The position numbers were made by a program, and so were the translations under genes. 64,000 nucleotides of DNA from SAR202 cluster bacterium. GTDB taxonomy: Bacteria > Chloroflexota > Dehalococcoidia > Lucifugimonadales > UBA1123. Shown here piece after piece: positions 19,063 to 28,167 of the stretch. Positions within the stretch are counted from its first letter, which is position 1. Each line of letters opens with the position of its first letter. The notes under the pieces are model-generated. The model did no database searches. It was given only the letters and a program-made list of their open reading frames with translations, and was not told the origin of the DNA. Location: the NCBI GenBank assembly GCA_030752795.1, contig JASMDM010000034.1, positions 1-64,000 of the forward strand, written 5' to 3'.

Positions 19063-19099
19063 AAAAAGGAGCCTGCGCTGAGATGCGAGGCTCCTTTTT
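19063..19099. terminator. Bidirectional Rho-independent terminator
   Basis: A perfect 12-bp inverted repeat, AAAAAGGAGCCT (19063-19074) and AGGCTCCTTTTT (19088-19099), with a 13-base loop. The A and T tracts give a terminator on both strands. It separates the convergent oxidoreductase (+) and molybdopterin-subunit (-) genes. Confidence 0.93.
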
Positions 19100-19131
19100 G
19101 ATTAACTACGGGTTGTTCACATGCGCCCTAA

Positions 19132-21351
19132 CTACTTCGCCATCGCTTCGGAAATCGCTTTCGGCGTTATGGGCAGCACATTCATGCGCGCTCCGATCGC
19201 GTGGTAGACGGCGTTCGCGACGGCGGCCATCGGCGGCACGATCGCAACCTCGCCGACACCTCTGACGCCGAATGGATGCCCTGGGTTGGCGACCTCGACG
19301 ATGACCGTGTCGATCATTGGCAGGTCCAACGAGGTCGGCATCCTGTAATCGAGGAAGCTGGCGTTCATCATCCGGCCGTCGTCGTTCATGAAGTACTCCT
19401 CGTTGAGCGCCCAACCGATCCCTTGAACGGCGCCGCCCTGGAGTTGGCCTTCGACGTAGCTGGGGTGAATGGCTTTGCCCGCGTCCTGGACAACGGTGTA
19501 TCGGAGTACGGTGACCTTGCCGGTGTCCGGATCGACTTCGACATCGACCATATGGACGCCAAACGCGCTGCCGGCGCCGGGCGGGTTCAAGTTCGCGCTG
19601 CCGACGACGGGGCCGCCTGTACGACGGGTTTGCCGCGCGATCTCGGCGAACGTTGCACTGAGCTCGCTGTCCGATTTGTGCTCGAACACGCCGTCCACCA
19701 GCTCGATCTCGTCCGCGGTGCGCTCCCAGATCATGGCCGCGCGTTCGATCATCTGTCGCTTCACGTCCTGGGCCGCTTCGTAGGATGCCCAGCCGGTCTT
19801 GAACGCCGCTCCGCTGCCGCCGGTGACCGACGAGTATCCGATGGTGTCGGTGTCGCCAACCTGCGGGTTGACCGTCTCGACTGGAATGCCGAGAACCTCG
19901 GCGAGTTGCTGCGCGGCAACCGGCCTGAGCCCGCCGATGTCCACTGATCCGATGGTGAGGCCAACGCTGCCGTCGTCGTTAACCGTGGCGGTGGCGCACG
20001 CTTCTCCGGAGCCGTTCATCCAGAATCCCGCTGCGACTCCTCTGCCGCGATTCGGACCTTCCAAAGGCGCGACGTAGTGATCGTGGTCCTTGGCCGCCTG
20101 ATACGTCTCGACCGCGCCGATACGCGGATTCTGCATCCCGGTGATTCGGCGAGTGCCTTCCTTGGCGGCATTGCGAATCCGAAAGTCCATCGGATCGACG
20201 GACAGCTTCTCGCAAAGTTCGTCGATCACAGTCTCGACGGCGAACGCGCCTTGCGGCGCGCCAGGAGCTCGATATGCGCTGGTCTTCGGCTTGTTGTTGA
20301 CCACGTCGTAGGCGTCGATTGTCAGGTTTTCGATGTCGTAGGGCGAGAACATGCAGACCGCCGCCGCGCCAACGGGCGAACCAGGGAACGCGCCCGCCTC
20401 GAACCGAAGGTCGGCGTATCCGGCGACCAGCGCGCCGTCGTTCGTCGCGCCCAGTTTCACTTTCATGTAGCAACCGGATGTCGGTCCGGAGGCTTCGAGC
20501 ACATCCGCACGCGACATCGTAACTTTTACGGGCTGGCCGCTTTTGCGGGAGAGTAGCAAGGCGACGGGTTCAAGGTAGACCGTCGTCTTACCGCCAAAGC
20601 CGCCGCCAATCTCCATCGGAACGACTTTGATGTCGGCTTCAATGAGCTCCAGCACGGCCGCAGTCTCGCCGCGCATCCCGAAGTGGCCTTGCGAGCTGCA
20701 CCAGATCGTCGTTTTATCTTGCGGCGTCCACCACGCTGTGGCTGTGTGAGGCTCGATGTAGCCCTGGTGAACGGTGCTGGTCCGGAACTCGCGCTCGATG
20801 ACGAGATCGGCCGCGGCGAATCCTTTTTCGATGTCGCCGAGAACCATCTCATTGTGGCTAGCGACGTTGTTCTCGAACTCGTCGTGGAGTAAGACAGCGC
20901 CCGGCGCCATCGCAACTTCCGCGTCGTTGAGCGAGGGAAGAACCTCGTAATCGATCGCGATCAGAGCCGCGGCTTCGTCTGCCGACTGCAAGCTCGTCGC
21001 GGCGACTGCCGCCACGGCGTGCCCGCGATACAGGACTTTGTCTCGCGCCATCAAGTTCGCGCTCTGACGCCGGAGATTCGGTCGAACGTCGTCGCCGTCC
21101 AAAGCGGGGAAATCGGCCGATGTGACCACTGCCCTCACGTCCGGGTGCGCCTCCGCATTGCTGGTGTCGATCGACTTGATTCGGGCATGCCCATGCGGGC
21201 TGCGGAGCACCACACCGTACAGCATCCCGGGCAGATTCATGTCGGCGCCGTACAACGCTTTGCCGGTCACCTTGTCGTAACCGTCGTGCCGTATCGGACG
21301 CTGTCCGACGGTCTTAAATTCCTGGTTGGACAACACGATGTTCGATGTCAT
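19132..21351 (-). CDS. Xanthine dehydrogenase family molybdopterin-binding subunit
   Basis: Large molybdenum-cofactor subunit of 739 residues. The N-terminal domain has VTGKALYGADMNLPGMLYG. The cofactor region has SSQGHFGMRGE, EIGGGFGGKT and TSAYRAPGAPQGAFAVE, and the catalytic Glu is in GVRGVGEVAIVPPMAAVANA near the C terminus. The AYxCSFR loop of CO dehydrogenase is absent, so it is not form I CoxL. No iron-sulfur or FAD subunit gene lies nearby, which is unusual because these proteins normally act as part of a three-component enzyme. It is divergent from argJ. Probably a hydroxylase of an aldehyde or N-heterocycle. Confidence 0.9.
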   Translation of the reverse strand: MTSNIVLSNQEFKTVGQRPIRHDGYDKVTGKALYGADMNLPGMLYGVVLRSPHGHARIKSIDTSNAEAHPDVRAVVTSADFPALDGDDVRPNLRRQSANLMARDKVLYRGHAVAAVAATSLQSADEAAALIAIDYEVLPSLNDAEVAMAPGAVLLHDEFENNVASHNEMVLGDIEKGFAAADLVIEREFRTSTVHQGYIEPHTATAWWTPQDKTTIWCSSQGHFGMRGETAAVLELIEADIKVVPMEIGGGFGGKTTVYLEPVALLLSRKSGQPVKVTMSRADVLEASGPTSGCYMKVKLGATNDGALVAGYADLRFEAGAFPGSPVGAAAVCMFSPYDIENLTIDAYDVVNNKPKTSAYRAPGAPQGAFAVETVIDELCEKLSVDPMDFRIRNAAKEGTRRITGMQNPRIGAVETYQAAKDHDHYVAPLEGPNRGRGVAAGFWMNGSGEACATATVNDDGSVGLTIGSVDIGGLRPVAAQQLAEVLGIPVETVNPQVGDTDTIGYSSVTGGSGAAFKTGWASYEAAQDVKRQMIERAAMIWERTADEIELVDGVFEHKSDSELSATFAEIARQTRRTGGPVVGSANLNPPGAGSAFGVHMVDVEVDPDTGKVTVLRYTVVQDAGKAIHPSYVEGQLQGGAVQGIGWALNEEYFMNDDGRMMNASFLDYRMPTSLDLPMIDTVIVEVANPGHPFGVRGVGEVAIVPPMAAVANAVYHAIGARMNVLPITPKAISEAMAK

Positions 21352-21529
21352 TCGCCTGGCAACCTCCGCCCCTATTATTCAGTGCGCGTAATTGTAGCAT
21401 AGCGCCTGAGAACAGCTTTTACGGCCTTAGGCTGTGTGTTATACTGCGCTAGCTAAATCACGCCTCCGATTTCGTGCCTGCACGCCGGAGGTTCACGGCG
21501 CACGGCGACAGGCCTGCAGAGGATCGACC

Positions 21530-22747
21530 ATGGCGGACAACGTCGAGTTCATACCGGATGGAAACGTCACCTCATCCAAGCGATATCGCGCCGGCGGAAC
21601 GTATGCCGGACTGAAGTCCCAGGGCGATGACGTCCGAGACATCGGCATGATGGTGTCGGACAGTCCGGCGTCGGTCGCCGGGACGTTCAGCCGCAACAAG
21701 GTTCTGTCCCCGTCGGTCACTGTCACGAAAGAGAAATCCGCAAACGGCTCGGCTCGCGGTGTCATCGCGAACAGCGGCTGTGCCAACTGCGCGGTCGGCG
21801 CTCAGGGCTACACCGACGCGATGGAAATGTCCGAACTCGCGGCCAAACACGCCGGCGTCGACCCCGCAGAGATGTTGATCGGCAGCACTGGCATGATCGG
21901 CATCGAGCTGCCGATGGCGTTGGTTCGGCAAGCGGTGCCCGCGATCGAGTTGACCGACGACGGCGGCGATGACTTCGCCCGGTCGATCATGACTACCGAC
22001 TCGCGGCCCAAGTCGGCTGCAGTGTCGTTCACGGCGGGCGGCGTCCAATCCACGATCGGCGGAGCCGCCAAAGGCGTCGGCATGATTCACCCGGACATGG
22101 CGACGATGCTCTGCTTCCTTTCGTGCGACGCGAACGTCGAAGCAAGTTTCCTGCAGACTGCCCTATCCGAGGCAGTTGGTCTCAGCTTCAACATGATCGA
22201 CATCGACGGCGACCAGAGCACCAACGACACGGTGTTGCTCTTCGCGAACGCCGCCGCCGGCGGCAGCCAGATCACCGCCGGTTCGGAGTCTGCGGCCGTT
22301 TTCCAAGAAGCGCTCAACGAAATATGCATCCACCTCGCCAAGGAGCTCGTCCGCGACGGCGAGGGCGCAGAGCGCATCTTCGCGGTCACTGTCGACGGGG
22401 CGGCATCGGTGGACGATGCACGTGTCGGCGCTCGCGAGATCGCGGCTTCCAACCTTGTCAAGGCGATGGTTCACGGCCGGGATCCAAACTGGGGCCGCAT
22501 CATGATGGCGCTCGGCAAGAGCGGCATCCACATCGACGAGTCGAAGATCGACATATACATCAACGGCATCCACATCGTTCACGACGGAATCGCGATCCCT
22601 TACTCCACCGATGCGGTAATCGCCGGCATGAGAGCGCCGGAGATCAGCTTCCAGGTTTCGGTCGGCGTCGGCGACGCCAGCGCGACCGGTTGGGGCTGCG
22701 ATCTGACCGAGGACTATGTAACGTTCAACTCGGCGTACAGCACCTAG
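21530..22747 (+). CDS. argJ: Bifunctional ornithine acetyltransferase / N-acetylglutamate synthase
   Basis: Transfers the acetyl group from N-acetylornithine to glutamate and can also acetylate glutamate from acetyl-CoA, closing the cyclic arginine pathway. The 405-residue precursor self-cleaves. The cleavage-site threonine lies in KGVGMIHPDMATMLCFL (about residue 200). The C-terminal half has VKAMVHGRDPNWGRIMMALG, and the protein ends in VTFNSAYST. ATG 21530 has AGAGGA upstream. A possible promoter is TTTACG (21418-21423) and TATACT (21440-21445). It heads the argJ-argB-UPF0182-argD run. Confidence 0.95.
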   Translation: MADNVEFIPDGNVTSSKRYRAGGTYAGLKSQGDDVRDIGMMVSDSPASVAGTFSRNKVLSPSVTVTKEKSANGSARGVIANSGCANCAVGAQGYTDAMEMSELAAKHAGVDPAEMLIGSTGMIGIELPMALVRQAVPAIELTDDGGDDFARSIMTTDSRPKSAAVSFTAGGVQSTIGGAAKGVGMIHPDMATMLCFLSCDANVEASFLQTALSEAVGLSFNMIDIDGDQSTNDTVLLFANAAAGGSQITAGSESAAVFQEALNEICIHLAKELVRDGEGAERIFAVTVDGAASVDDARVGAREIAASNLVKAMVHGRDPNWGRIMMALGKSGIHIDESKIDIYINGIHIVHDGIAIPYSTDAVIAGMRAPEISFQVSVGVGDASATGWGCDLTEDYVTFNSAYST

Positions 22748-22826
22748 ACTGGCTGGACGCTGCCATTCTGATTGATTCCGTGACGATGTTTGAAGGGAAT
22801 AACGCCTCGCGGTCAGCGGGCGCCAA

Positions 22827-23624
22827 ATGACAAAGGAGCCCTTCCCCCATGGGACGACTGTAATCAAGATCGGCGGCAGCACACTCGGCGAACACGACAC
22901 CACAATCGCGGACCTCGTCGAGCTCCAAAAAGAAGGCGTCAACCCTGTCGTGGTCCACGGCGGCGGCAAAGTCATCACCGACTGGATGGCCAAGCAAGGC
23001 GTCCGGCCGGTGTTCAAAAACGGCCTCCGCGTGACGGACGCGGAGAGCCTCAAGATCGTCGTTGCGGTGCTGGCGGGATTGATCAACAAAGAACTCGTCG
23101 CCTCGTTGGTCGGCGCTGGCGCCAAAGCCATCGGTGTTAGCGGCGCAGATGGGGGAATCCTGAAAGCCGAGATTCGAAACCCTGATCTCGGGTTTGTGGG
23201 CTCTGTATTCAGCGTCGACGTTGCGCCGATACAGGCGATCGTCGCGGAGGGCTGCATCCCGGTCATCGCTCCGGTCGCGATCAACTGGACGGATGACCCC
23301 GAATACAACGGCACGCTCCTCAACGTGAACGCGGACACCGCCGCCGGAGAGATCGCCGCGGCGCTCAGTGCTGAAACGCTGGTGTTTCTCACCGATGTCG
23401 AAGGCGTGCTCGATAGATCGAAGAGAGTGATCCCCAGGTTGACGCGCCGACAGGCGACCCAACTGATCGGATCGAACGTCATCGCGGGAGGCATGATCCC
23501 TAAGATTGAGGCGTGCCTGCGACCTCTCAAGGGCGGCGGCATGTCCCAGATAATCGACGGGCGCAAAGCCGGCGCCCTCCGCCAATCATTAAATGGAAGT
23601 CCCATGGGGACCAGAATCGGTTAG
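22827..23624 (+). CDS. argB: Acetylglutamate kinase
   Basis: Second arginine-pathway step, phosphorylating N-acetylglutamate with ATP. The 265-residue protein has the glycine-rich loop VIKIGGSTLG at the N terminus, VVVHGGGKVITDWM with the substrate-binding region, NVNADTAAGEIAAAL, and FLTDVEGVLDRSK near the ATP site. It lies 79 bases after argJ and only seven bases before the UPF0182 gene, so one transcript is likely. The N-terminal extension seen in arginine-inhibited kinases is short here, so feedback control is uncertain. Confidence 0.95.
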   Translation: MTKEPFPHGTTVIKIGGSTLGEHDTTIADLVELQKEGVNPVVVHGGGKVITDWMAKQGVRPVFKNGLRVTDAESLKIVVAVLAGLINKELVASLVGAGAKAIGVSGADGGILKAEIRNPDLGFVGSVFSVDVAPIQAIVAEGCIPVIAPVAINWTDDPEYNGTLLNVNADTAAGEIAAALSAETLVFLTDVEGVLDRSKRVIPRLTRRQATQLIGSNVIAGGMIPKIEACLRPLKGGGMSQIIDGRKAGALRQSLNGSPMGTRIG

Positions 23625-23631
23625 GTGATGA

Positions 23632-26448
23632 ATGGCCGAAAATTACGAGCGTAACGGCGGCGACACTCCTCAGATTTCACTGCCGCAGATTCCGACCAAC
23701 TACGGTCCGTTGCTCAAATGGGCCGGGGTCATCTTGGGCGTGGTTCTTTTATTCGCGCTGATCTCATTCGGCAGGGGCGTATACACGGACATGCTGTGGT
23801 TCGACGCGCTCGGTTTCAAGGGCGTCTACACCAAAGTCCTTCTCACCCGGATAACCCTATTCTTTGCCGGCGTGATAATATTCGCCATCCCGGCGGGCTT
23901 GAGCTTCTGGCTGGGCCATCGTTACACCGACGGTGAAACCAATTTGCCGATTCCGCCCGAGTTGGTCGAAGTGCTCCGGAAAGCGGTCAAGTGGGGCGCG
24001 GTCGTTGCAGTCATAGTGCTCAGCTTGATTTTCGGGTCCATACTGGCGTCGCACTGGGAGCTGTTCCTTAGGTTCACAAATTCGGTGTCGTTCGCGGTCA
24101 AAGACCCGGTGTATGGCCGCAACGTCGGCTTCTTCGTGTTCGACCTGCCGATGCTGTCGTTCTTCCAGGGCTGGCTGCTCGGGGTGATCATCGTCTCGTT
24201 GTTGGGCACGGCAGCCTTGCAGTTCATCAACTTCAATCTCAGAGGCCTCAAGTTTCAACTCACCACGCCAGTCAAGGTTCAGCTATCCGTGCTCGGCGCG
24301 ATCATCATGTTCATGGTGGCGTGGGGCCATTGGATCGACCGCTGGGAGTTGGTGCTGTCCGACGACGGCGCCGTGTTCGGTGCCGCATACACCGATCTCA
24401 ACGCGCGGAAGCCGGCGCTGATGATCCTGACCATCGTCGCCAGCGCGGCAGGCGTATTGATGTTGGTCAACGCCTACTTCAAAGGCCTGAGGCTACTGGT
24501 GGGCGCGGTCGCACTCTGGTTGGTGCTCGCGGTATTGTTGGGCGCCGCGTGGCCCGCGTTGATGCAACAGTTCACGGTTACGCCGAACGAATTCGCGAGG
24601 GAGCAAGAGTTCATCCAGCGCAACATCGATTTTACCCGAACCGCCTTCAATCTTGAGGGCATTTCCGAAGACTTTTTTCCCGCGGAAAGCGACGTTACAC
24701 CAGACCTCATTCAAAACAACCTCAAGACCATCAACAACATCAGGCTTTGGGACTCGCGTCCGTTGTCCAGCGTCTACAGGCAGATTCAGATTATCCGGAC
24801 GTACTACGACTTCAGAAACGCCGACGTGGACCGGTACCGTCTCGGGGGAGAGTACCGGCAGGTGCTTTTGTCGGCTCGCGAGGTGGCTCCGGAAAGGCTT
24901 GAGATCGAATCCCAGACATGGGTGAACCGCAAGCTTTTCTACACACACGGCATCGGTGTTGCAATGAGCCCCGCCACCGAGTTCACTCTCGAGGGCAGGC
25001 CCGAGTTCTTCGCTCAGGACATCCCAGCCGACGGCGTCGTCCCGATCAGCCTTCACGGGCAGGAAGGCGAGCCCGACCTGACGGTCGACAACCCTCGAAT
25101 CTACTACGGCGAAAACACGCTCGAGTTCGTGATCGCCAACACGAAAACCGCCGAGCTCGACTATCAGACCACCGATGAGTTGATCTACACGAACTACTCG
25201 GGCACCGGCGGCGTCCGTCTGAGTTCGTTCTGGAGAAAGCTTGCGTACACCTGGCAACTCGGCGACATCAACATCCTCATCAGCGGCGAGATAACTTCCG
25301 ACAGCCTGCTGCAATACCGAAGAACGATCCGCGAGCGCATCACCACGGTGGCTCCATTCTTAGTGCTCGACGCCGACCCGTACATAGTCGCCACCGACGA
25401 TCGTCTCGTGTGGATGCAAGACGCTTACACGACCAGCGACCAGTACCCGTATTCCGATCCGACAGGCGATCCGCTGGTTCACGAATTCAACTACATGAGG
25501 AACAGCGTCAAGATCACGCTGGACGCTTACGACGGAACCCTCAAGTTCTATATTTGGGATCCCACCGACCCAGTGGTCCAGACATACTCGAAGATCTTCC
25601 CCGACTTGTTTGAACCGGCGGATGCCATGCCGCAGGCACTCCAGGACCACGTGCGGTACCCCGAGGACTTCTTCACGATCCAAGCTGAGAAGTACATCAA
25701 GTACCACATGAAAGAGCCGCAAAACTTCTACAACAACGAAGACCTGTGGGCGACTCCGAACGAAAAATTCGGTCAGACCGAGGAATTGAAACCAATAGAG
25801 CCTTACTACGTGATCATGAAGCTTCCGGGGCAAGAAACCGAGGAATTTGTCCTGCTGTTTCCGTACACTCCGAGCCAACGCCAGAACCTCATCGGTTGGC
25901 TCGCCGCTCGCAGCGACGGAGAGCACTACGGCAAGATCCAGGCGTTCAACTTCCCTAAAGGCCTCAACGTGGACGGTCCCGAACAGGTGGAGGCGCGAAT
26001 CGACAACGACCAGGACATATCCGAATGGTTCACTCTGCGCTGTACCGCGGGTTCGATTTGCATCAGGGGCAACCTTCTTGTGATCCCAATCGGGGAAAGC
26101 GTCTTATACGTAGAACCCGTCTACATTCAAGCTGAAGGGGTCGAGTTCCCGGAGCTCAAGCGAGTCATTCTGGCCACTGCAGACAAAGTGGTGATGGAAG
26201 ACTCGTTGGCTTTGGCGCTCACGGCTCTGACCGGGGACCCCTCGTTCGCCGCCGCGGAGGCCGCCGGAGAAGCGGTCAGTTCAACGCCGACGACGCCGGT
26301 CGCGCCGAGCCAGCCACGACCCGAGCCCGTCGACTCGATCCAAGGGCAGATCGGGGTGGTGGGCGACGCAATTGAAGGCATCAAGATCGACTTAGAGCTT
26401 CTAGAGGAGGCGCTCAAGCGTCTCGAAGAATTGACCGGGGGTGAATAA
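23632..26448 (+). CDS. UPF0182 family large membrane protein
   Basis: Protein of 938 residues. About seven hydrophobic helices fill the first 310 residues, with the family landmarks DMLWFDALGFKGVYTKVLLTR near residue 50 and ARKPALMILTI near 260. A large extracytoplasmic domain follows, containing NNLKTINNIRLWDSRPLSSVYRQ and RNSVKITLDAYDG. The Pro/Thr-containing tail ends in a short coiled coil (IKIDLELLEEALKRLEEL). UPF0182 occurs in Actinobacteria, Cyanobacteria and Chloroflexota; its function is unknown. It sits tightly between argB (7-base gap) and argD (8-base overlap), so it is co-translated with arginine genes. Full-length and undamaged. Confidence 0.92.
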   Translation: MAENYERNGGDTPQISLPQIPTNYGPLLKWAGVILGVVLLFALISFGRGVYTDMLWFDALGFKGVYTKVLLTRITLFFAGVIIFAIPAGLSFWLGHRYTDGETNLPIPPELVEVLRKAVKWGAVVAVIVLSLIFGSILASHWELFLRFTNSVSFAVKDPVYGRNVGFFVFDLPMLSFFQGWLLGVIIVSLLGTAALQFINFNLRGLKFQLTTPVKVQLSVLGAIIMFMVAWGHWIDRWELVLSDDGAVFGAAYTDLNARKPALMILTIVASAAGVLMLVNAYFKGLRLLVGAVALWLVLAVLLGAAWPALMQQFTVTPNEFAREQEFIQRNIDFTRTAFNLEGISEDFFPAESDVTPDLIQNNLKTINNIRLWDSRPLSSVYRQIQIIRTYYDFRNADVDRYRLGGEYRQVLLSAREVAPERLEIESQTWVNRKLFYTHGIGVAMSPATEFTLEGRPEFFAQDIPADGVVPISLHGQEGEPDLTVDNPRIYYGENTLEFVIANTKTAELDYQTTDELIYTNYSGTGGVRLSSFWRKLAYTWQLGDINILISGEITSDSLLQYRRTIRERITTVAPFLVLDADPYIVATDDRLVWMQDAYTTSDQYPYSDPTGDPLVHEFNYMRNSVKITLDAYDGTLKFYIWDPTDPVVQTYSKIFPDLFEPADAMPQALQDHVRYPEDFFTIQAEKYIKYHMKEPQNFYNNEDLWATPNEKFGQTEELKPIEPYYVIMKLPGQETEEFVLLFPYTPSQRQNLIGWLAARSDGEHYGKIQAFNFPKGLNVDGPEQVEARIDNDQDISEWFTLRCTAGSICIRGNLLVIPIGESVLYVEPVYIQAEGVEFPELKRVILATADKVVMEDSLALALTALTGDPSFAAAEAAGEAVSSTPTTPVAPSQPRPEPVDSIQGQIGVVGDAIEGIKIDLELLEEALKRLEELTGGE

Positions 26449-27643
26449 CGTGAACAGCAGCCAATGGATGGACGTCGAGAGCAAGTACTACATGTTCCTC
26501 GTGCGCAGGCAGCCCGTCGTCATCGAGCGTGGCGAAGGGACCCGCGTTTGGGACGTCGACGGCAAGGAGTATCTGGACTTCACGTCCGGATGGGCGGTGA
26601 ACAACGTGGGGCACGCGAACCCTGTGGTCGCGGACGCCATCGCCGAGCAGGCAAGAACGCTGCTCCAGACATCGAACCAGTTCTATACCGTGCCGCAGCT
26701 CAAACTCGCCGAGATACTGGTCGAGAACAGTGCCATGGACAAGGTGTTCTTCTGCAACAGCGGCACGGAGGCAAACGAGGGCGCGATCAAGTTGGCCCGA
26801 CGTTACGGTGCAACCCGGCGCAACGGAGCGTTCGAGATCATCACCGCGTTGAATTCGTTCCACGGCAGGACGATGATGAACGTGGCAGCAACGGGACAGC
26901 CGCACTATCAAGAGCTGTTCCAGCCGATCCCGCCAGGCTTCTCGCACGTGCCGTTCGACGACATTGAGGCGCTGAAAGGCGCGGTCACCGATCGCACGGT
27001 CGCGATCATGCTGGAACCGGTGCAGGCCGAGGGCGGAGTGAACATTCCGTCTCAGGGGTATCTGCAGAACGTTCGCGACTTCTGCGACGAGAACGAGCTC
27101 TTATTGATATTCGACGAGGTCCAGACAGGACTTGGCCGGCTAGGCACGTTGTTCGGCTACGAGTCTTTCGGCGTCGAGCCGGACATCATGGCTCTGGCCA
27201 AGGGCCTCGGCGGCGGCGTGCCGATCGGCGCGTTCATGGCCAAAGACGACGCATGCGCGTTCGTTCCCGGCGACCACGGCTCGACGTTCGGCGGCAACGC
27301 GCTTACGTGCGCCGCGGCCCACGCCTCGACCAAGTACCTGATCGACAACGACGTCCCTGCCAACGCGAAGCGCATGGGCGATCGCATCCAACAAGGTTTG
27401 GACGCGATCAAAGCCAAGTTCGACGTCATCAACGAGGTTCGCGGCATGGGATGCCTGTGGGGCATGTTCTTCGAATCCGACGTCTCCCCTGCCGTGGTTG
27501 GCGCTTGCAACGATGCGGGATTGCTGCTCAATCCACTCAGGCCCAACGCGGTTCGCCTGATGCCGCCGTTGACGGTCTCGGCGGACGAGATCGACCAGGC
27601 GATGGAGCGACTGGAAACGGGCATCGGGAACGCGCTGGCGTAA
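26441..27643 (+). CDS. argD: Acetylornithine aminotransferase
   Basis: PLP enzyme, class III aminotransferase, of 400 residues, converting N-acetylglutamate semialdehyde to N-acetylornithine. Visible landmarks are DFTSGWAVNNVGHANP, the cofactor-phosphate segment NSGTEANEGAIKLAR, LIFDEVQTGLGRLG with the PLP-stacking Asp, and the Schiff-base lysine in MALAKGLGGGVPIGAF. GTG 26441 overlaps the end of the UPF0182 gene by eight bases. Related gamma-aminobutyrate or LysJ-type transaminases are possible in principle, but the arg context makes ArgD very likely. Confidence 0.92.
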   Translation: MNNVNSSQWMDVESKYYMFLVRRQPVVIERGEGTRVWDVDGKEYLDFTSGWAVNNVGHANPVVADAIAEQARTLLQTSNQFYTVPQLKLAEILVENSAMDKVFFCNSGTEANEGAIKLARRYGATRRNGAFEIITALNSFHGRTMMNVAATGQPHYQELFQPIPPGFSHVPFDDIEALKGAVTDRTVAIMLEPVQAEGGVNIPSQGYLQNVRDFCDENELLLIFDEVQTGLGRLGTLFGYESFGVEPDIMALAKGLGGGVPIGAFMAKDDACAFVPGDHGSTFGGNALTCAAAHASTKYLIDNDVPANAKRMGDRIQQGLDAIKAKFDVINEVRGMGCLWGMFFESDVSPAVVGACNDAGLLLNPLRPNAVRLMPPLTVSADEIDQAMERLETGIGNALA

Positions 27644-27764
27644 CTGGCCCGGTTAACGGCACATGAATATCACGCAACCTGGCCGGTGAGCTCGCTGCTG
27701 AGGCGGAGAGTCATCGGCTTGGTCGCGGTGGCGGACAACCAATCGAACATCGCCGGAGAGCAAT

Positions 27765-27847
27765 TGTCATTCTGAGCCCGCAGGCGAAGAATCTGGTCGC
27801 TGAATAGGCACCTGTGCTGCAAGACCCCGATGCTTCTCCTTCCGTGG
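27765..27847 (-). repeat. Dispersed intergenic repeat, main family, copy 2
   Basis: Plus-strand order is TGTCATTCTGAGCCCGCAGG, CGAAGAATCTGGTCGCTGAA, then GCAAGACCCCGATGCTTC and TCCTTCCGTGG. The centre (GAGCCCGCAGGC) differs from GAGGCCGCAGCC in other copies by compensating changes that keep a short inverted repeat. Confidence 0.85.
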
Positions 27848-27924
27848 AAAAATCGATGTCGCGAGATGCGTTTCCGCTTGGCCGCAATGGCGATAAACAA
27901 AGCAAGTGGCGCCGAACCAATATT

Positions 27925-28009
27925 TGTCATTCAGAGACTGCAGCCGAAGAATCTGGTCGTTGAGCGCGCACGATTGCCTAAAGGACACCGGTTGCTTCGC
28001 CTTCCCTGG
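27925..28009 (-). repeat. Dispersed intergenic repeat, main family, copy 3
   Basis: Starts TGTCATTCAGAGACTGCAGC and continues CGAAGAATCTGGTCGTTGAG, ending in GGTTGCTTCGCCTTCCCTGG. The left flank (GCGATAAACAAAG, AAGTGGCGCCGAACCAATAT) is shared with copy 4 and, inverted, with the right flank of copy 1, so the full element may be about 130 bp. Confidence 0.85.
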
Positions 28010-28167
28010 ACAGAAACGCATGGCGAAAAGCGTTGGGGGGCGTGCGTCAGCTTGGCCGTAAACGGCCAGAGCACCGGTGGCCTGCCGCACACAACCTGTT
28101 TGCCTGTCGTTGCACTCGTCGTCACCGAATATGACACGACCGTCAGGACCCCCGATTCCGAGACGCC

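Larger units (their letters stand above)
27644..28167. other. 524-bp intergenic stretch with two repeat copies
   Basis: Separates argD from argG. It contains two minus-oriented copies of the main dispersed repeat and no gene I can support. It interrupts what would otherwise be a continuous arg operon, so argG probably has its own promoter between about 28050 and 28160; no clear hexamers were assigned. Confidence 0.65.

Noticed and set aside
22163-23605. Minus-strand frame of 480 codons opposite argJ/argB
   Set aside because: No recognisable domains, composition typical of an antisense shadow, and the plus strand is fully accounted for.
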